A stretch of 64,000 bases of DNA. It comes from Mytilus galloprovincialis. Its lineage: Eukaryota > Mollusca > Bivalvia > Mytilida > Mytilidae. This document shows positions 12,341-23,827 of the stretch, piece by piece (within the stretch, counting starts at the first letter, position 1; each line of letters opens with the position of its first letter). A program made the position numbers and the translations under genes. The notes beneath the pieces are model-generated. The model searched no databases and was not told where the DNA came from. It worked only from the letters and a program-made list of their open reading frames with translations. The stretch is from positions 74,158,268-74,222,267 of the forward strand of contig NC_134847.1 in NCBI RefSeq assembly GCF_965363235.1, given 5' to 3'.

Positions 12341-12680
12341 GAGCCGTGGTGTAGTGGTTAGCTCATTTGACTACTAACACAAAGGATCCTGGTACGATCC
12401 CCGTAGCGGTGAGAAAATTTTAGGGACTGAATTTTCGGCTCTCCCTTGACACCATTTGCGGCCGAGTATGGTCTTGAGAAACGGTGATAGTCCGTCGGAA
12501 GTTGACGATTGCTAACCCATGTTAAGAGAGAGCCATATATCTTGCACGTAAAAGACATCCTTGTAGATTTCGAAAAAGAGCTTCAAGCAATGCAGCTACA
12601 AGGCAGCACTCGCACCTGCAAAGTGGAAAGGGATTAATATAAGTTGCAATAACTTGCTTCCCAATCCACTATAAATAAAT
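12341..12680 (+). mobile_element. tRNA-derived SINE
   Basis: The head is tRNA-like: an A-box (TGGTGTAGTGG, 12347-12357) and a B-box (GGTACGATCCC, 12391-12401) at normal spacing form an internal RNA polymerase III promoter. A conserved-looking body follows (GAGAGAGCCATATATCTTG, GCAGCACTCGCACCTGC), and the 3' end is a short AT-rich tail (ATAAATAAAT). The acceptor-stem and anticodon regions are too altered for a working tRNA gene. It depends on a LINE for movement; the partner is unknown. Confidence 0.8.
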
Positions 12681-13394
12681 ATGTTTAATCTGGCAAGTGT
12701 CTTATTGGTATTAAAGATTAAACGAAGTGAAATCGAATGTTTAGGCTTTTATTTGGCAAGTAAGAGCAAAATGTGCATGCTATCTGACAAAATGTGCATG
12801 CTATCTGACAAAATGTCAGTTTTGACGAATCTGTTAACATTAATAGTTTACTAATAATTAGATGCCAAAGTACGACAAATTGACATGAGATATCCAAAAT
12901 TTCCACTAGAAACCAAGATGCATGCAACACATTTTTATGTTAATTCAAATATTTTCCCAAAAAGAAACTGCTTTTGAAATAACATAATTTTTCAGAATGA
13001 GATACAACCATTGTCTGGAATATCCACATGTTGAATGAAGTACAAAATACAAGTACTAAAATGTTTCGTATATCTTATCTCAGAATACAAATTGAATATG
13101 ACTTTAGTGACTGCAGATTTGAAATTGAGTTCCAAAATGTCGTTAAATACTGTATATGTCCTTGAGTAGTCTTTCCTTAATGTAAATCTGAAAAAGAAAA
13201 AAACAAAAATATATCTACTGATGTTATAATATCAAATTCTGGTTTTAATTGTTGGAATTCAGCGCCAAAGTTTAAGAAAACAACTTTTAAAATATTGATA
13301 TTTCAACGACATTTGCCAGTAAATTTGTGCTTTGTTATTCCATCATGTTGTAAGGGTAAGTCTGGTATTGATCTGGGTTGTTATGTTTACATAT
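12681..13394. other. Intergenic, one small tandem duplication
   Basis: A 21-base unit (AAAATGTGCATGCTATCTGAC) occurs twice in tandem near 12769-12810. Nothing else is recognised. Confidence 0.5.
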
Positions 13395-13870
13395 ATGTAA
13401 GAAGATGTGGTGTGAGTACCAATGAGACAACTCTCCATCCAAGTCACAATGTGTAAAAGTAAACTATAATTTATAGGTCAAAGTACGGCCTTCAACACGG
13501 AGCTTTGGCACACACCGTTCAACAAGCTTTCAAGGGCCCCAAACATGACTAGTGTAATTTATAACAATTCAAACGGGAAAACCAACGGTCTAATCTATAT
13601 AAAAATGAAAAACGAGAAACACGTATGAACAACATAAACAAACGACAACTACTGAACATTAGGTTCCTGACTTATGACATATAATGTACAAACGAATGCA
13701 ACGGGTGTACACGTTTTAATAGGTACCAACCTGCACCCTTATCTGAAACAATAGTGTTGCATCTCAACATAGAAAGACACACTATAAAATATCAATATTG
13801 AAATGGCTTAACTCGATCAAAAAAAATATAAACACACGTGAACATACACTAGCTGAATGAATCTATGACA
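13395..13870 (+). repeat. Repeat family A, near-complete copy (subtype with ACACGGAGC)
   Basis: It starts AAGAAGATGTGGTGTGAGTAC and carries GTACGGCCTTCAACACGGAGC, CAAACGGGAAAACCAACGGTC and the GGTTCCTGACTTA tail. It shares ACACGGAGC and the poorer 3' half with the copies near 59.5 and 60.7 kb, which marks a subfamily distinct from 5.9 and 34.8 kb. Confidence 0.75.
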
Positions 13871-14462
13871 CAATTTATATACAAAATCAATAAAATAAAC
13901 TTTAAATCGGAATAAAAAAACCCAACTTTACATGCTTAGTCTGCGGAAATATGGAAAAAGAATTGATAGTAAGAAGCAGTAATGGATATTTTCAAAGCAT
14001 ATTGTAGAACCATCTCAATTCATCTACATGCATAGCTACCTGAACAAAACATATCTAATTTATAGAGCCTATGGGCCAGGTGATCTTGAAAAAGACTACT
14101 ACATACTTTCAGAAACGAAAATTATAGCACATTAAGATTTATAATTACACTTTATTGTAACGGTTACTCTCTTCTCAGCCCATGACCATACTCATAAATC
14201 TGCGCACACATGCCCGTTCCGAACGATTCAATACATTGTTTTCGTCTTTATCACAGACACGACTAATGCCTTTAAATACTTCTTGTGACTGCTTTTTAAC
14301 TGGTGTCCTAAAATGTTGAATAAAGTAATTATTTTAAAATCAGAGAAGTAAAAAAACACATCACATTTTAATAGAATAAGAACCTATATTGTATATAGCA
14401 AAGTAAAACGAAAAGTGAATGCGTCTCACCGATAAAATGTCTTATTTCATGATAAAATCGCA
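13871..14462. other. Intergenic, nothing recognised
   Basis: No supported feature. Confidence 0.4.
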
Positions 14463-14537
14463 TAGGCACTTGTCTTTGAAAAAACGTTATGTAAGTATAT
14501 AAGTATATTTTTTTTCAGGGACATGTGCCTTTGTAAA
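14463..14537. repeat. Small foldback related to the one at 8299
   Basis: The arms TAGGCACTTGTCTTTGAA and CAGGGACATGTGCCTTTG pair imperfectly. AGGCACTTGTCT is shared with the 8299-8395 element. Confidence 0.5.
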
Positions 14538-16057
14538 AACGTGACGAATACAAACACATATGTGATCTTGTTTTTCTTATAGTTGTCACTGTACATGTGG
14601 AAATGATAGTTTCAATGCTTTAAATTGATTTGCATTTAAAAAGGTCAAAAAGAGACTGTAAACCTAGTGAAATGGATTGAACTAGTACCAAAAAGGTCAT
14701 GTGGTTAATTCCGTCTCTGCTATACTTTCTTAATCATTTACACACAAATTATAACCAATGAACCTGACATACAGAATGTTCATGAAGAATACGTATCAAT
14801 TCAAATGTTGAACTTATCATATAAAATGTACATGATTCAAATTACAAAATATTACATACCATTTTAAGTGATAAAATTACAGCTATGAATTTTATCAATA
14901 AAAAGTGCAGAATGCGCAAAAACGTCTACTTTTAAAATTTGAGGTAATTCGATGCAGAAACTTTATTTCCCCCTGTATACGCTTCTGAACATGGAAAAAA
15001 AATGATAAAGCAAAATAACAAATGCCATGCTTTACTGGAAATTGACACAATTCAAAACACATATCTTTCGATGATAATAAAATGCGAATGGACAAGACTG
15101 ATATACTTTACATATATTGAATCTAATTTGGATCGAGTTTACATTAACAATGTTTCTACAAAACGCACAATAGAATGCTAACTCTGTAGTAGAACAATAT
15201 AATTTATTATAAAGTTAGTGTACAATGTATATAGATATCAGTAGCTAGGAGTAGAAGGAAAATCTTAAAATCGAACGAAATCTGTCAAAACCACATTCAA
15301 GTTATATTGATTAAGAGCAAAACAGTTTTATTACGGCAAATTTATAAGGATAATTTACATCAGCGGATCAAAATATAACTGCCTACATCACATGTAGAAT
15401 GAATTGAAAAATTACTTAGATAAATTTAATACTCGTTTAAACTTTCATTATCAGTTTAATGGACAACTGCTTTAAAAGCATGTACATAAAATGTAATGAC
15501 GAAATTATTAGAATTTCATATTTAAAATTACCATGATTAAAGGTCAAACTAACACGTTGACAAACACGAAAAATGTCAGAATGGTCAGAGAGCTATATTT
15601 TCAGACTGTCAGAAAGTCTTAATTTGAATTTAAGAAAATAAAAAATGAAACAGCAATCGTGCTCTTTGATCTTTGCTTACATAAAAGTTACTAGACATAT
15701 TGTTTTTAGAGGCACACATATTTTTCATTTTACAAAAAAATTAACGGCTTAATTTATAAAAAATAATTTACGAAAAATAAATATATGAAACAACGAGCAA
15801 CTAAACTGCAGACTCGCTTGGTACAGACACAATCTTTAATTCAAAATAGTTGGGTACCATTCGACTACATTTATGAAGCTACCCAAGCAGAAGGTTACTT
15901 TTAATATTTGAATTAAACGATAGTGTAAACTTTACACTAGAGGAGAATTATTTGTTATTATCATGTTGAAAGTTTCACCAGCATAAAGCATGTAAAACAT
16001 TGTAAAATACTCTTAAAAAAAGTGAACTTTTTGGTGTAAAATTCTTAGGTTATCAAT
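14538..16057. other. AT-rich intergenic stretch
   Basis: No supported gene, repeat or RNA gene is seen. Confidence 0.45.
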
Positions 16058-16265
16058 TCGGAGTTTAGTATGACGTCCATTATCACTGTACTAGTATACA
16101 TATTTTTTAAGGGCCCAGATGAAGGACGCCTACGGGTGCGGGAGTTTCTCGCTACATTGAAGACCCATTGGTGGCCTTCGGCTGTTGTCTGCTCTATGGT
16201 CGGGTTGTTGTCGCTTAGACACATTCCCCATTTCCTTTCTCAATTTTACTTTGTCCTTTGTTTTT
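16058..16265 (+). mobile_element. Isolated 3' tail of a Penelope-like element
   Basis: GAGTTTAGTATGACGTCCATT through GAAGACCCATTGGTGGCCTT to CATTCCCCATTTCC matches the 3' end of the Penelope-like element at 51985-52187 at most positions. The reverse transcriptase part is missing, as expected for a 5'-truncated insertion. The short open frame here is part of the tail, not a gene. Confidence 0.75.
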
Positions 16266-17394
16266 TATTTCATGTCCCCAATTTGTATAACATATAATTA
16301 AATGTCTTACCTTTTTTCTATGGAATTAAGCCTGACATTCATGATCAAGAAAGAAAAAGCAATCAAGACAGCACAGACTGTTAACATCCGCATATTTACC
16401 ATTTTTCTTTATAGTGTAGAGCGACAGACAACTATAACAGTAATGACAATTAATGATTGATTAAGACTAGAAGTCTGGAGCACATGAAGTAATAGTTTGA
16501 CAAATGGTTGATTATTCTAACATATGCATAACTACAACAGGTTTGATTTGTGACAGAATTAGAGGAATAATAATTGGTTAATTACCGTCTGCTTAAACGG
16601 AAGCTGGTCAATACCACCCAGAAAAATATTGTGTCGTTATAATGTATTTCGGTGATATATTTAAGGGGCACTAGCTACGAGATATACAAAAAATCAAATG
16701 TATTATTTCTTTTGCTCAATCATTATTGAAATGCAAATAGTGAAATAATAATTCGCTTTTAGCAGCCTGTATGGTTCAATTTTGTCAAAATAAGCTGAAA
16801 AAACATTGATTATGAATTATTCACTTGCATTGAATCCGTTTTCATGTAAACTTCAATTAACCCCTTAGCTTGAGATGGATGACATGTGAATTTGTATTTG
16901 TTAAGTTATCCAAAGGAAAAGAATGTCAACATTGAAAGTGAACAAAGGTATTTCATTCGATTGCCTGATTCGATCCACAAAAACATTTTTATACAGGTAA
17001 AAACGATGATACACATTTCTTTTTCATCTATAATATGAAATTAAATAGATCTAGAATAATCCAACAGTACGAGTTTGCTTTATCTATTTATATCTATATT
17101 TATGTTAACATCGTTTATATGGTCATCGGATGACTTTAGAGGTCAACTCGATAATTAATTGGATGGCGTCTAGACTATAATACACATGAAACGAAGCTAC
17201 GTATTTTCATGCCCGTGCCCTGTTAATTGTTTATTTTAGACTTTTAACAGTTTGTATAAATGTTTTACATTGTTACAAATCAATTGAAATCGGCGACCAT
17301 GCATTTGACAGCTAGTGCCCCTGTCAAGAACTATTTTCGAAATGTTGTGTATTTTTTACGACTAAATGTCGCTCTTACAACATTAAACATGTAT
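16266..17394. other. Intergenic, nothing recognised
   Basis: No supported feature. Confidence 0.4.
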
Positions 17395-17475
17395 ATCACG
17401 ATTAAATTGTGTACGCCAGTCCCGCGTTTCATCTACATAAGACTCACCAATGTCCCTCGAATTAAAAGTAAAAAA
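17395..17475 (-). repeat. Repeat family B core, reverse copy
   Basis: On the minus strand it reads TTCGAGGGACATTGGTGAG, then CTTATGTAGATGAAACGCGGG, matching the family B core. The open frame that overlaps it on the plus strand is therefore not a gene. Confidence 0.55.
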
Positions 17476-17514
17476 ATGCACCATAAAGAAAATGAGTAGT
17501 TGCAGATAAAATTA

Positions 17515-17640
17515 GGATTGAAATGGGGAATGTGTCAAAGAGACAACAATCCGAACAAAGATAAAAAAAAAAAAAAAAAAAAAAACGAAGGCCACCAATG
17601 AGTCTTCATCACAGCGAGAAAATCCGGCGCCGGATTCAGT
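17515..17640 (-). mobile_element. Penelope-like 3' tail, reverse, with a poly-A run inside
   Basis: GAATGTGTCAAAGAGACAACAA and GAAGGCCACCAATGAGTCTTC are the reverse complement of the 51985-52187 tail. A run of about 22 A replaces part of it. Confidence 0.65.
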
Positions 17641-19590
17641 TGGCCCCTGAAGCAAAATGTTTACTAGTTCAGTGATAAATGGGGCCATACTAAACGTTAA
17701 AACATATAAATTTTTTAAAAATAAAAATCATACAAGACTAACAAAGTCCACAGGCGCAAAAATGCGGCACGGTAAACCTTGTTTGTGAGATCTTAACATT
17801 CCCCCTATACCTCTAGTCAATGTAGAATAAAGAAACACACAGCAATATGTACAGTAAAACTCAGTTTAAAAGAAGTCTGAATTCAATGTCAGAATGGGAA
17901 ACAAAAGAAAATAATCCGACGTCTAGAACATTCGTATTATTTCAAACAATTCAAAAAAAGTTTTGTAAACAGTTGTAATGACAATACCACCTCGTTTTCA
18001 GTTATTTAAGAATAATATATCGTCATTCATTCATTATAAACCTTCTGAAGAATTTACAACTATCTGTGCCTTACTTTTCAAGGATAGGCAACATTTTGCC
18101 CATTTAAAGGTCACTCATTCTACCCTTTACACTATTGAAGGAAACACAAAGCATTACACCTTCTATTTAAGACACACAATCCATTTACACATTTGAGCAA
18201 CACATTCTTTATGCATTTGTGGGACTCGTCACCATTGGCACCATCCTCACTCTCCCAGTTTCTACACAGTGAACTCACGATTTCGCATAATATGTGACAA
18301 AAATTAAAAGAGTAGTATGATCATACCATTTGAGGTCGCATTACAAAGTCTTGAAGACCATTTTTAGACAAATATATAAAAAAAAAAGTTGGAATATCAC
18401 CTTTTGATACCGTTCTATTAATTTGCATACAAGGAATATTGCAAAAAGTGTAGTTTGTTAAATTTTTAATAATTTAATTTGTATTTAGATATTAGCAGTA
18501 ACATCAGAGAATAATTTTTACTCCAATAAATTGACACTTTACTTTTAATTATTCACTCTGTGCAGAACACATTACTCTCTATATTCTCTCTGTATCTCTA
18601 ATCGCCATAACCTTTTTCATAGGCCTCTTAACCCAGTGCACACTTATGACATGCACAGAATGTGCCTAAGGGTTTATCTTTTAGGATATGGGAACTAACA
18701 TATCTTACAATATGATACGACAAATGTGCGTTTCGTGGTCTGCTTACGCGATCAAATCAAAACAGTTGCAAAGCCAAATTCTATAAGCATTAATAACCCA
18801 AAATTCCAAAAAGTTGTTCAAAATACGGCGTACACAATTTTTACCTGGGATAGAAAGACCGCCGTGTTTTGAATATTTTTAACATTCTTTTAAATCGCAT
18901 ATGAATCGAAAATGAACATGTCAACTTTATTTCATATCAGCTAAGTTTTGACTACTGGGTTAGTGAATCCCTCTGGTGCGAAAAGTTCTTCAACAGTGCA
19001 ATCGACACAGTGGTTTTAAAACTTCACCAAAGATGTTATAGTTTGGTACGCCAGATACTTGTTTCATCCAAATAAGATGCCATATCACACTTTCTTCCCC
19101 TTTCTTTAATTTTGAACAAGGTACTGTCATTGGCTTTCATTATTCATTTTGCCTATTTCTAAATCTTGCATAAACTTATATTAAAAATTGTACTCTTTTG
19201 AAAATTCAAGTGTAGTGTCTCAATCTTGTTTTTATTTGATGTGGCTTATTATAAGGTGCAATCGATTCGGTTATGTTCCAGGTGAATTTTTGGATTTATT
19301 TGTTACGTATCTTGGAATTGCAGCTCCTACACATCCTCAATGATATTTGATTAAATGAGACTTATTCTGTAGTACGACATATGGAATTGTAGGAAAGCGA
19401 TACGCAATTATGGTCCGAAATTTAAATGAGTCATTTAAAAATGAACCAAATGTAATTTAATCAATTGATATAAAGATTCGTATTCGTCATACATCAATAA
19501 TTTTTGAACTATTCAGCTTTACATTGTTGTTATCATAGGAATTACTTATATCTTTGTGAGACAGAATAAGAAAAAGTAGTATGTCATTTT
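17641..19590. other. Intergenic, nothing recognised
   Basis: AT-rich; no supported feature. Confidence 0.4.
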
Positions 19591-20640
19591 CAGTCCAATA
19601 GTACACTTCTGTGCTTGACATGAATTATCATTGATATGGTCATGTTTATAAATTTACTGTTTACAAAACTTTTGAATTTTTTAAATACTAAGGCTTTTCT
19701 ACCTCAGGAATAGTTTACCTTAGCTTTGATGAATTTCGTCCTTAATGCCCTTCAACTCCGTACTTTATTTGGCCTTTTTTTTTTTTTTTTTTTTTTGAAT
19801 TTTTGAATTTTGAATTCGAGCGTCACTGATGAGACTTTTGTAGACGAAACGGGCGTCTGGCGTGAATAAAAAATTTAATCCTGATATTTATGATGAGTTT
19901 ATTTACAACCACTGAGTCGATGGCACTGCTGGTGGAGTTTTAATTCCCTGAGGGTATCACCAGCCCAGTAGTCTGCACTTCTAGGCTGACATGAATTATC
20001 AATGATATGGTCATATTTATAAATTTACTGTACAAAACTTTTGAATTTTTGAAATACTAAGGCTTTTCTACCTCATGATAAGATTACAATAGCTGTATTT
20101 GGCAAAACTTTTAGAAATTTTGGTCCTTAATGCTCTTCAACTTCGTACTTTATTAGGCCTTTTTAACTTTTTTGGATTCGAGCGTCACTGATGAGTCTTT
20201 TGTAGACGAAACGCGCGTCTGGCGTACTGAAATACAAAATTTAATCCTGGTATCAATTATGAGTTTATTTACAACCACTAGGTCGATGTCACTGCTGCTG
20301 GAGTTTTAATTCCCCGAGGGTATCACCAGACCAGTAGTCAGCACTTCTGCTGACATGAATTATCATTGATTGGTCATATTTATATATTTACTGTTTACAA
20401 AACTTTTGAATTTTTAAAATACGAAGGCTTTTCTACTTCAGAAATAGATTACCTTAGCTGTATTTGGCAAAACCTTTAGAAATTTTGGTCCTTAATGCTC
20501 TTCAACTTCGTACTTTATTTGGCCTTTTTAACTATTTTGAATTCGAGTGTCACTGATGAGTCTTTTGTAGACGAAACGCGCGTCTGGCGGAAATACAAAA
20601 TTTAATCCTGGGATCTATGAGTTTATTTAGGAAATGTTAA
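19591..20640 (+). repeat. Three tandem units of about 365 bases containing repeat family B
   Basis: Units begin at GACATGAATTATCA near 19617, 19988 and 20351; the third is partial. Each holds AAGGCTTTTCTACCTCA, CTTAATGC(T/C)CTTCAACT, then the family B core (CGTCACTGATGAGTCTTTTG, GACGAAACGCGCGTCTGGCG) and a tail GAGTTTATTTACAACCACT, with a link piece (GAGGGTATCACCAG). The first unit also has a long T run. No coding content. Confidence 0.85.
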
Positions 20641-20732
20641 TATTTACGACTACGTCAGGAAAAGACTTCCCTTTTCAAAATGATATACGTGAGTAATTGA
20701 ATTAAGCCAGGAAATTTGTCAACTATAAACAT

Positions 20733-22174
20733 CAGGGGCGTAGCTAGGCATTCATTCAACTGTAGGCACAAATCGGCCGGGAGTCTGGGGGCCGCTTAAG
20801 GCCCCCAGCAGGTCCAGGGCAGGACCTGGTAGGGGATTCAGGGGTTCGCCCCCCGACGGAAAACGGATTTCAGCGTTTTGGCTGCAAAATTTTATGCACA
20901 AAAATATTAAATTTTCTGGTCATTTAATCATGATAATTCAGTATAATATACATAATGAAAAGTTCAAAAAAATATGAATAATTTACCATAACATCTGAAT
21001 GGTGAATTAAATAACGCAGTACAATTGGAAAATCAAATATTAAAAAAAATATTTACAATGTACTGCCAATCATAGATCCGCGTATCCCTTTTATTAAGCA
21101 GTACACCCTGTTTGGTATTTTCAAATCTATTCCGTTATGATAGATATATACGTTTAACTTAATGGATAGTACATATTGACGATCCTTCATTTAAAAAAAA
21201 TACGCACGTGCACGTAAACACTGATATTATACTATATAATAACACTATCCTTTTGGCTAGAAAGACATCAACCATCAATATTTTGATTCTTTAACCTTCA
21301 TCCTAGCCACACAAACACATACACACATAGTCGATGCCTAGTGCAAAAGTTCTGTTCTGTTCATACTAACGTAACAAAATTCAAGAAATTCGTATTTCTT
21401 TATATACCGCTCTACTGTAAAATCCCTACCTGCTTAGGAATTTGAATAATTGTGGTCATTACTCGTAGATCTGCGAGTACCCAAACCTCCTGGAAGCTAG
21501 TTGATAGATTGATTTCTAAACATCCAGTGTAAAATATTTATGCAAGTTTAGAATAAAAAAAAAAATTGATTATTTACAATAATTACAACATTTAACTTAG
21601 TCCTGTAATAGGTGTTTTGAAAATCCCATGCATTGGAAAATGAAGGATTATTGGATAGGAGTAGAAACTTTGCCTTTCAGTAGACCAACTACGGACTCCT
21701 CAAAGAGTGGCATTCTCACTACATATAGGCATAAGATTGAATATCCCCATTCTGACCAGACGTGACTACGTCTTTATGCATCCTGCACAGCCAAACGGAC
21801 GACCAACATTGGCAAGTCGGGTGAAGACAAAGTGAAAAGCTAGTTGAAAACTAACAACAACTAATTGAAAATGCATGTGTCTAAGTTGAGGTTCATTCAA
21901 GTTTTTGTGGATAGAATTGAAATGATCTGAACCAAAGTTCTAGTTTATAGTTTCTATATAAGGTACACACATAAAAACATTCATGAATTCTATCCAATAT
22001 TCCATTCACTAAGGACGAGATACTAGTGTACACATGACATTCGAGTTGTGACAACTTCACTGGAGTTCATCTACATATAACATTGTTTATTATTTTTTTT
22101 AATGAAAAAAAATATTTGTGAAAAAATTATGTGTAGGCACGTGCCTAAAGTGCCTAACGGCAGCTACGCCCCTG
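20733..22174. mobile_element. Non-autonomous DNA transposon, hAT-like ends
   Basis: The ends are exact inverted repeats of 13 bases, CAGGGGCGTAGCT and AGCTACGCCCCTG, and AACAT flanks both sides directly (20728-20732 and 22175-22179). A GC-rich patch near 20770-20880 (GGCCGGGAGTCTGGGGGCC, then CAGGGGTTCGCCCCCCGA) stands out in AT-rich DNA. No transposase frame is present, so it would need a helper. CAGGGGCGTAGC ends are typical of hAT elements, but those usually make 8-base duplications and only 5 bases match here. Confidence 0.75.
21740..21840. repeat. Short segment shared with 58.5 kb
   Basis: CCCCATTCTGACCAGACGTG ... CACAGCCAAACGGACG ... GGTGAAGAC resembles 58540-58625 (CCCCATTCTGACTACG, CACAGCCAAACAGACGCTCC, GGATGAAGAC). 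It is an unclassified dispersed piece inside the 20733 element. Confidence 0.45.
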
Positions 22175-22494
22175 AACATGATCAAAATCTGAAACATATC
22201 TATCAACATGAACATATCAAACAAATTGAAAACTCTACACTACATAAAAACATCAAAAGGAACATTACACAACCAATATAAGGGAAAGTTATGATAGAAA
22301 AGGAATTCTCTTCCCATTTTCATTATTGTTTTAGAGAGAAATTTAAAACTAACATACGACCCAAGAATAAGGGTTTCATCATTTTATTTATTGGAAAGCT
22401 GAACAAGAAAATCCATTGTTAAATTGCACTGAAAAAATTGACTGCATAAATATTCAAAACCAGATAACTGCCCATATCAATGTGAAATAAATAG

Positions 22495-22640
22495 AAAATA
22501 ATACATGGCAAAATCTGTATCATATGCGGTATCATCCCGAGATACCAATATCAGCCCGAGGGCCTTTAGGCCCGAGGGATGATATTGGTCGAGGGTGATA
22601 CGGCTTGTGATACAGATTTTGCCATGTTTTATACGCTTTA
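22495..22640. repeat. Imperfect inverted repeat with GC-rich centre
   Basis: CATGGCAAAATCTGTATCA at the left pairs with TGATACAGATTTTGCCATG at the right. The centre CCCGAGGGCCTTTAGGCCCGAGGG is itself palindromic. It could be a foldback MITE. The 81-codon frame across it on the minus strand follows from the symmetry and is not annotated. Confidence 0.65.
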
Positions 22641-22859
22641 TCATATAGTTCAACAGGAGATTATATATGAACTGCTTTCTGATCCCTAGAACCTGGTTTA
22701 CATTCAGTTCTACTTTTGTCATGTTTTAAAAGCTTTAAAAGGACTGATCAATTACTCATCCGAAGCACCTGGGTTACCTTACAATTTGTGTGCTGTTGTT
22801 TTAAAAATAGTTTGTTTATTGTATTTTTTTGTGTGTTTTGTATGGTTTTATAGTTGCAT

Positions 22860-23159
22860 TTCGTGTGCCAGAAAATATGAAAACTCGACGTTTGTGACGC
22901 CGCATGCCAAACAATGACGTCATTCAATAAATTGCATCACGCCCGAATGACCGTTCATTTAGGACTCTTTTTGAAAAAAATATTTCTTGATAAGCTTGCA
23001 TACATTACAACGGACTTTAAGTAAAAAATGAAAAAAAATTAGTAGGGGTGCGATAAAGGGTGTGATAAAGGGTATGCTAAAGGGTGCGCGATATGGATTA
23101 AACAGCAGGCTATTTATCAAATGTTAAAAACTACTGTATTTATTACTAAATATATGATA
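22860..23159. other. Unclassified repeat-like flank of the Polinton
   Basis: GAAAATATGAAAACTCGACG, GTGACGCC and CAATGACGTCATTC resemble 58860-58925. A triple GGGTGCGATAAA-like motif occurs at 23046-23090. Function unknown. Confidence 0.4.
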
Positions 23160-23165
23160 AAGATA
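23160..23165. repeat. Polinton target site duplication, left
   Basis: AAGATA lies directly outside the left inverted repeat and is repeated exactly at 32732-32737. Six bases is the Polinton norm. Confidence 0.9.
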
Positions 23166-23373
23166 AGTAGTCAACCTCATACGTATAGACCACTTTTTCC
23201 CGCGTTTTTTTTCTTTTTTATAGATTACGTAATAATGCATATACCTGTTATTGTGTAATAATACATATTGCTAATTACTTATTGTGTAATAATGCATATT
23301 GCATTAATTGCGTAATATTGATAATTGACTTATTGCATAATAATGCATATTATAAGTTTTATGTAATACTATG
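23166..23373 (+). repeat. Polinton left terminal inverted repeat
   Basis: 208 bases match the reverse complement of 32524-32731 with about one difference. The inner part holds AT-rich subrepeats built on TTGTGTAATAATRCATATTG. Confidence 0.95.
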
Positions 23374-23827
23374 TTTTTTTAATAGGATTTATTTGTAATA
23401 TATGTGCATTCTGTAGCTAATAAAGACATGATAATGAGATGTACGCAATAGTGCTATGTAATAAAGTATGATTTGCAACTGTAGCGGCAAAAAAAAAAAG
23501 CAAATCAGTGTTGCAAACGCTAACTAGCAAAAATGGTGCAACATGTACATATGTTTTGATATGAGTAATTAACCTGATTATTAATTTCACTTGACCTTTG
23601 GGTCTGTTTACCGTAAGATAATTATTATCAATTTGATATTGATGGATATGAATAAAAAATTGTCATTAAATAATCAGGCAACAATAAGTTGGATGCTTTG
23701 TGTTATTTTGTTGTACTGTTTTTCTTCCTTTTTTACCGTTTCTGTATAGTTTTCATTTTTGGCTTATTTATAAAACACAAGCAAATATATATATTTTTAT
23801 TTTATTAAAACGAACATTCTACAGTCA
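23374..23827. other. Polinton left non-coding interior
   Basis: AT-rich sequence between the left end repeat and the polymerase stop. On the minus strand AATAAA-like motifs near 23800 could serve as polyadenylation signals for the polymerase transcript. Confidence 0.5.

Noticed and set aside
12341-12412. Functional tRNA gene
   Set aside because: The promoter boxes are present, but the cloverleaf stems do not pair well and a SINE body follows directly.
16070-16297. 75-codon open frame
   Set aside because: It lies in the Penelope-like 3' tail and its match at 52.0 kb is part of that repeat.
17260-17499. 79-codon open frame
   Set aside because: Its 3' half lies in a reverse copy of repeat family B.
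22477-22722. 81-codon minus-strand frame
   Set aside because: It spans an imperfect palindrome and has no independent support.
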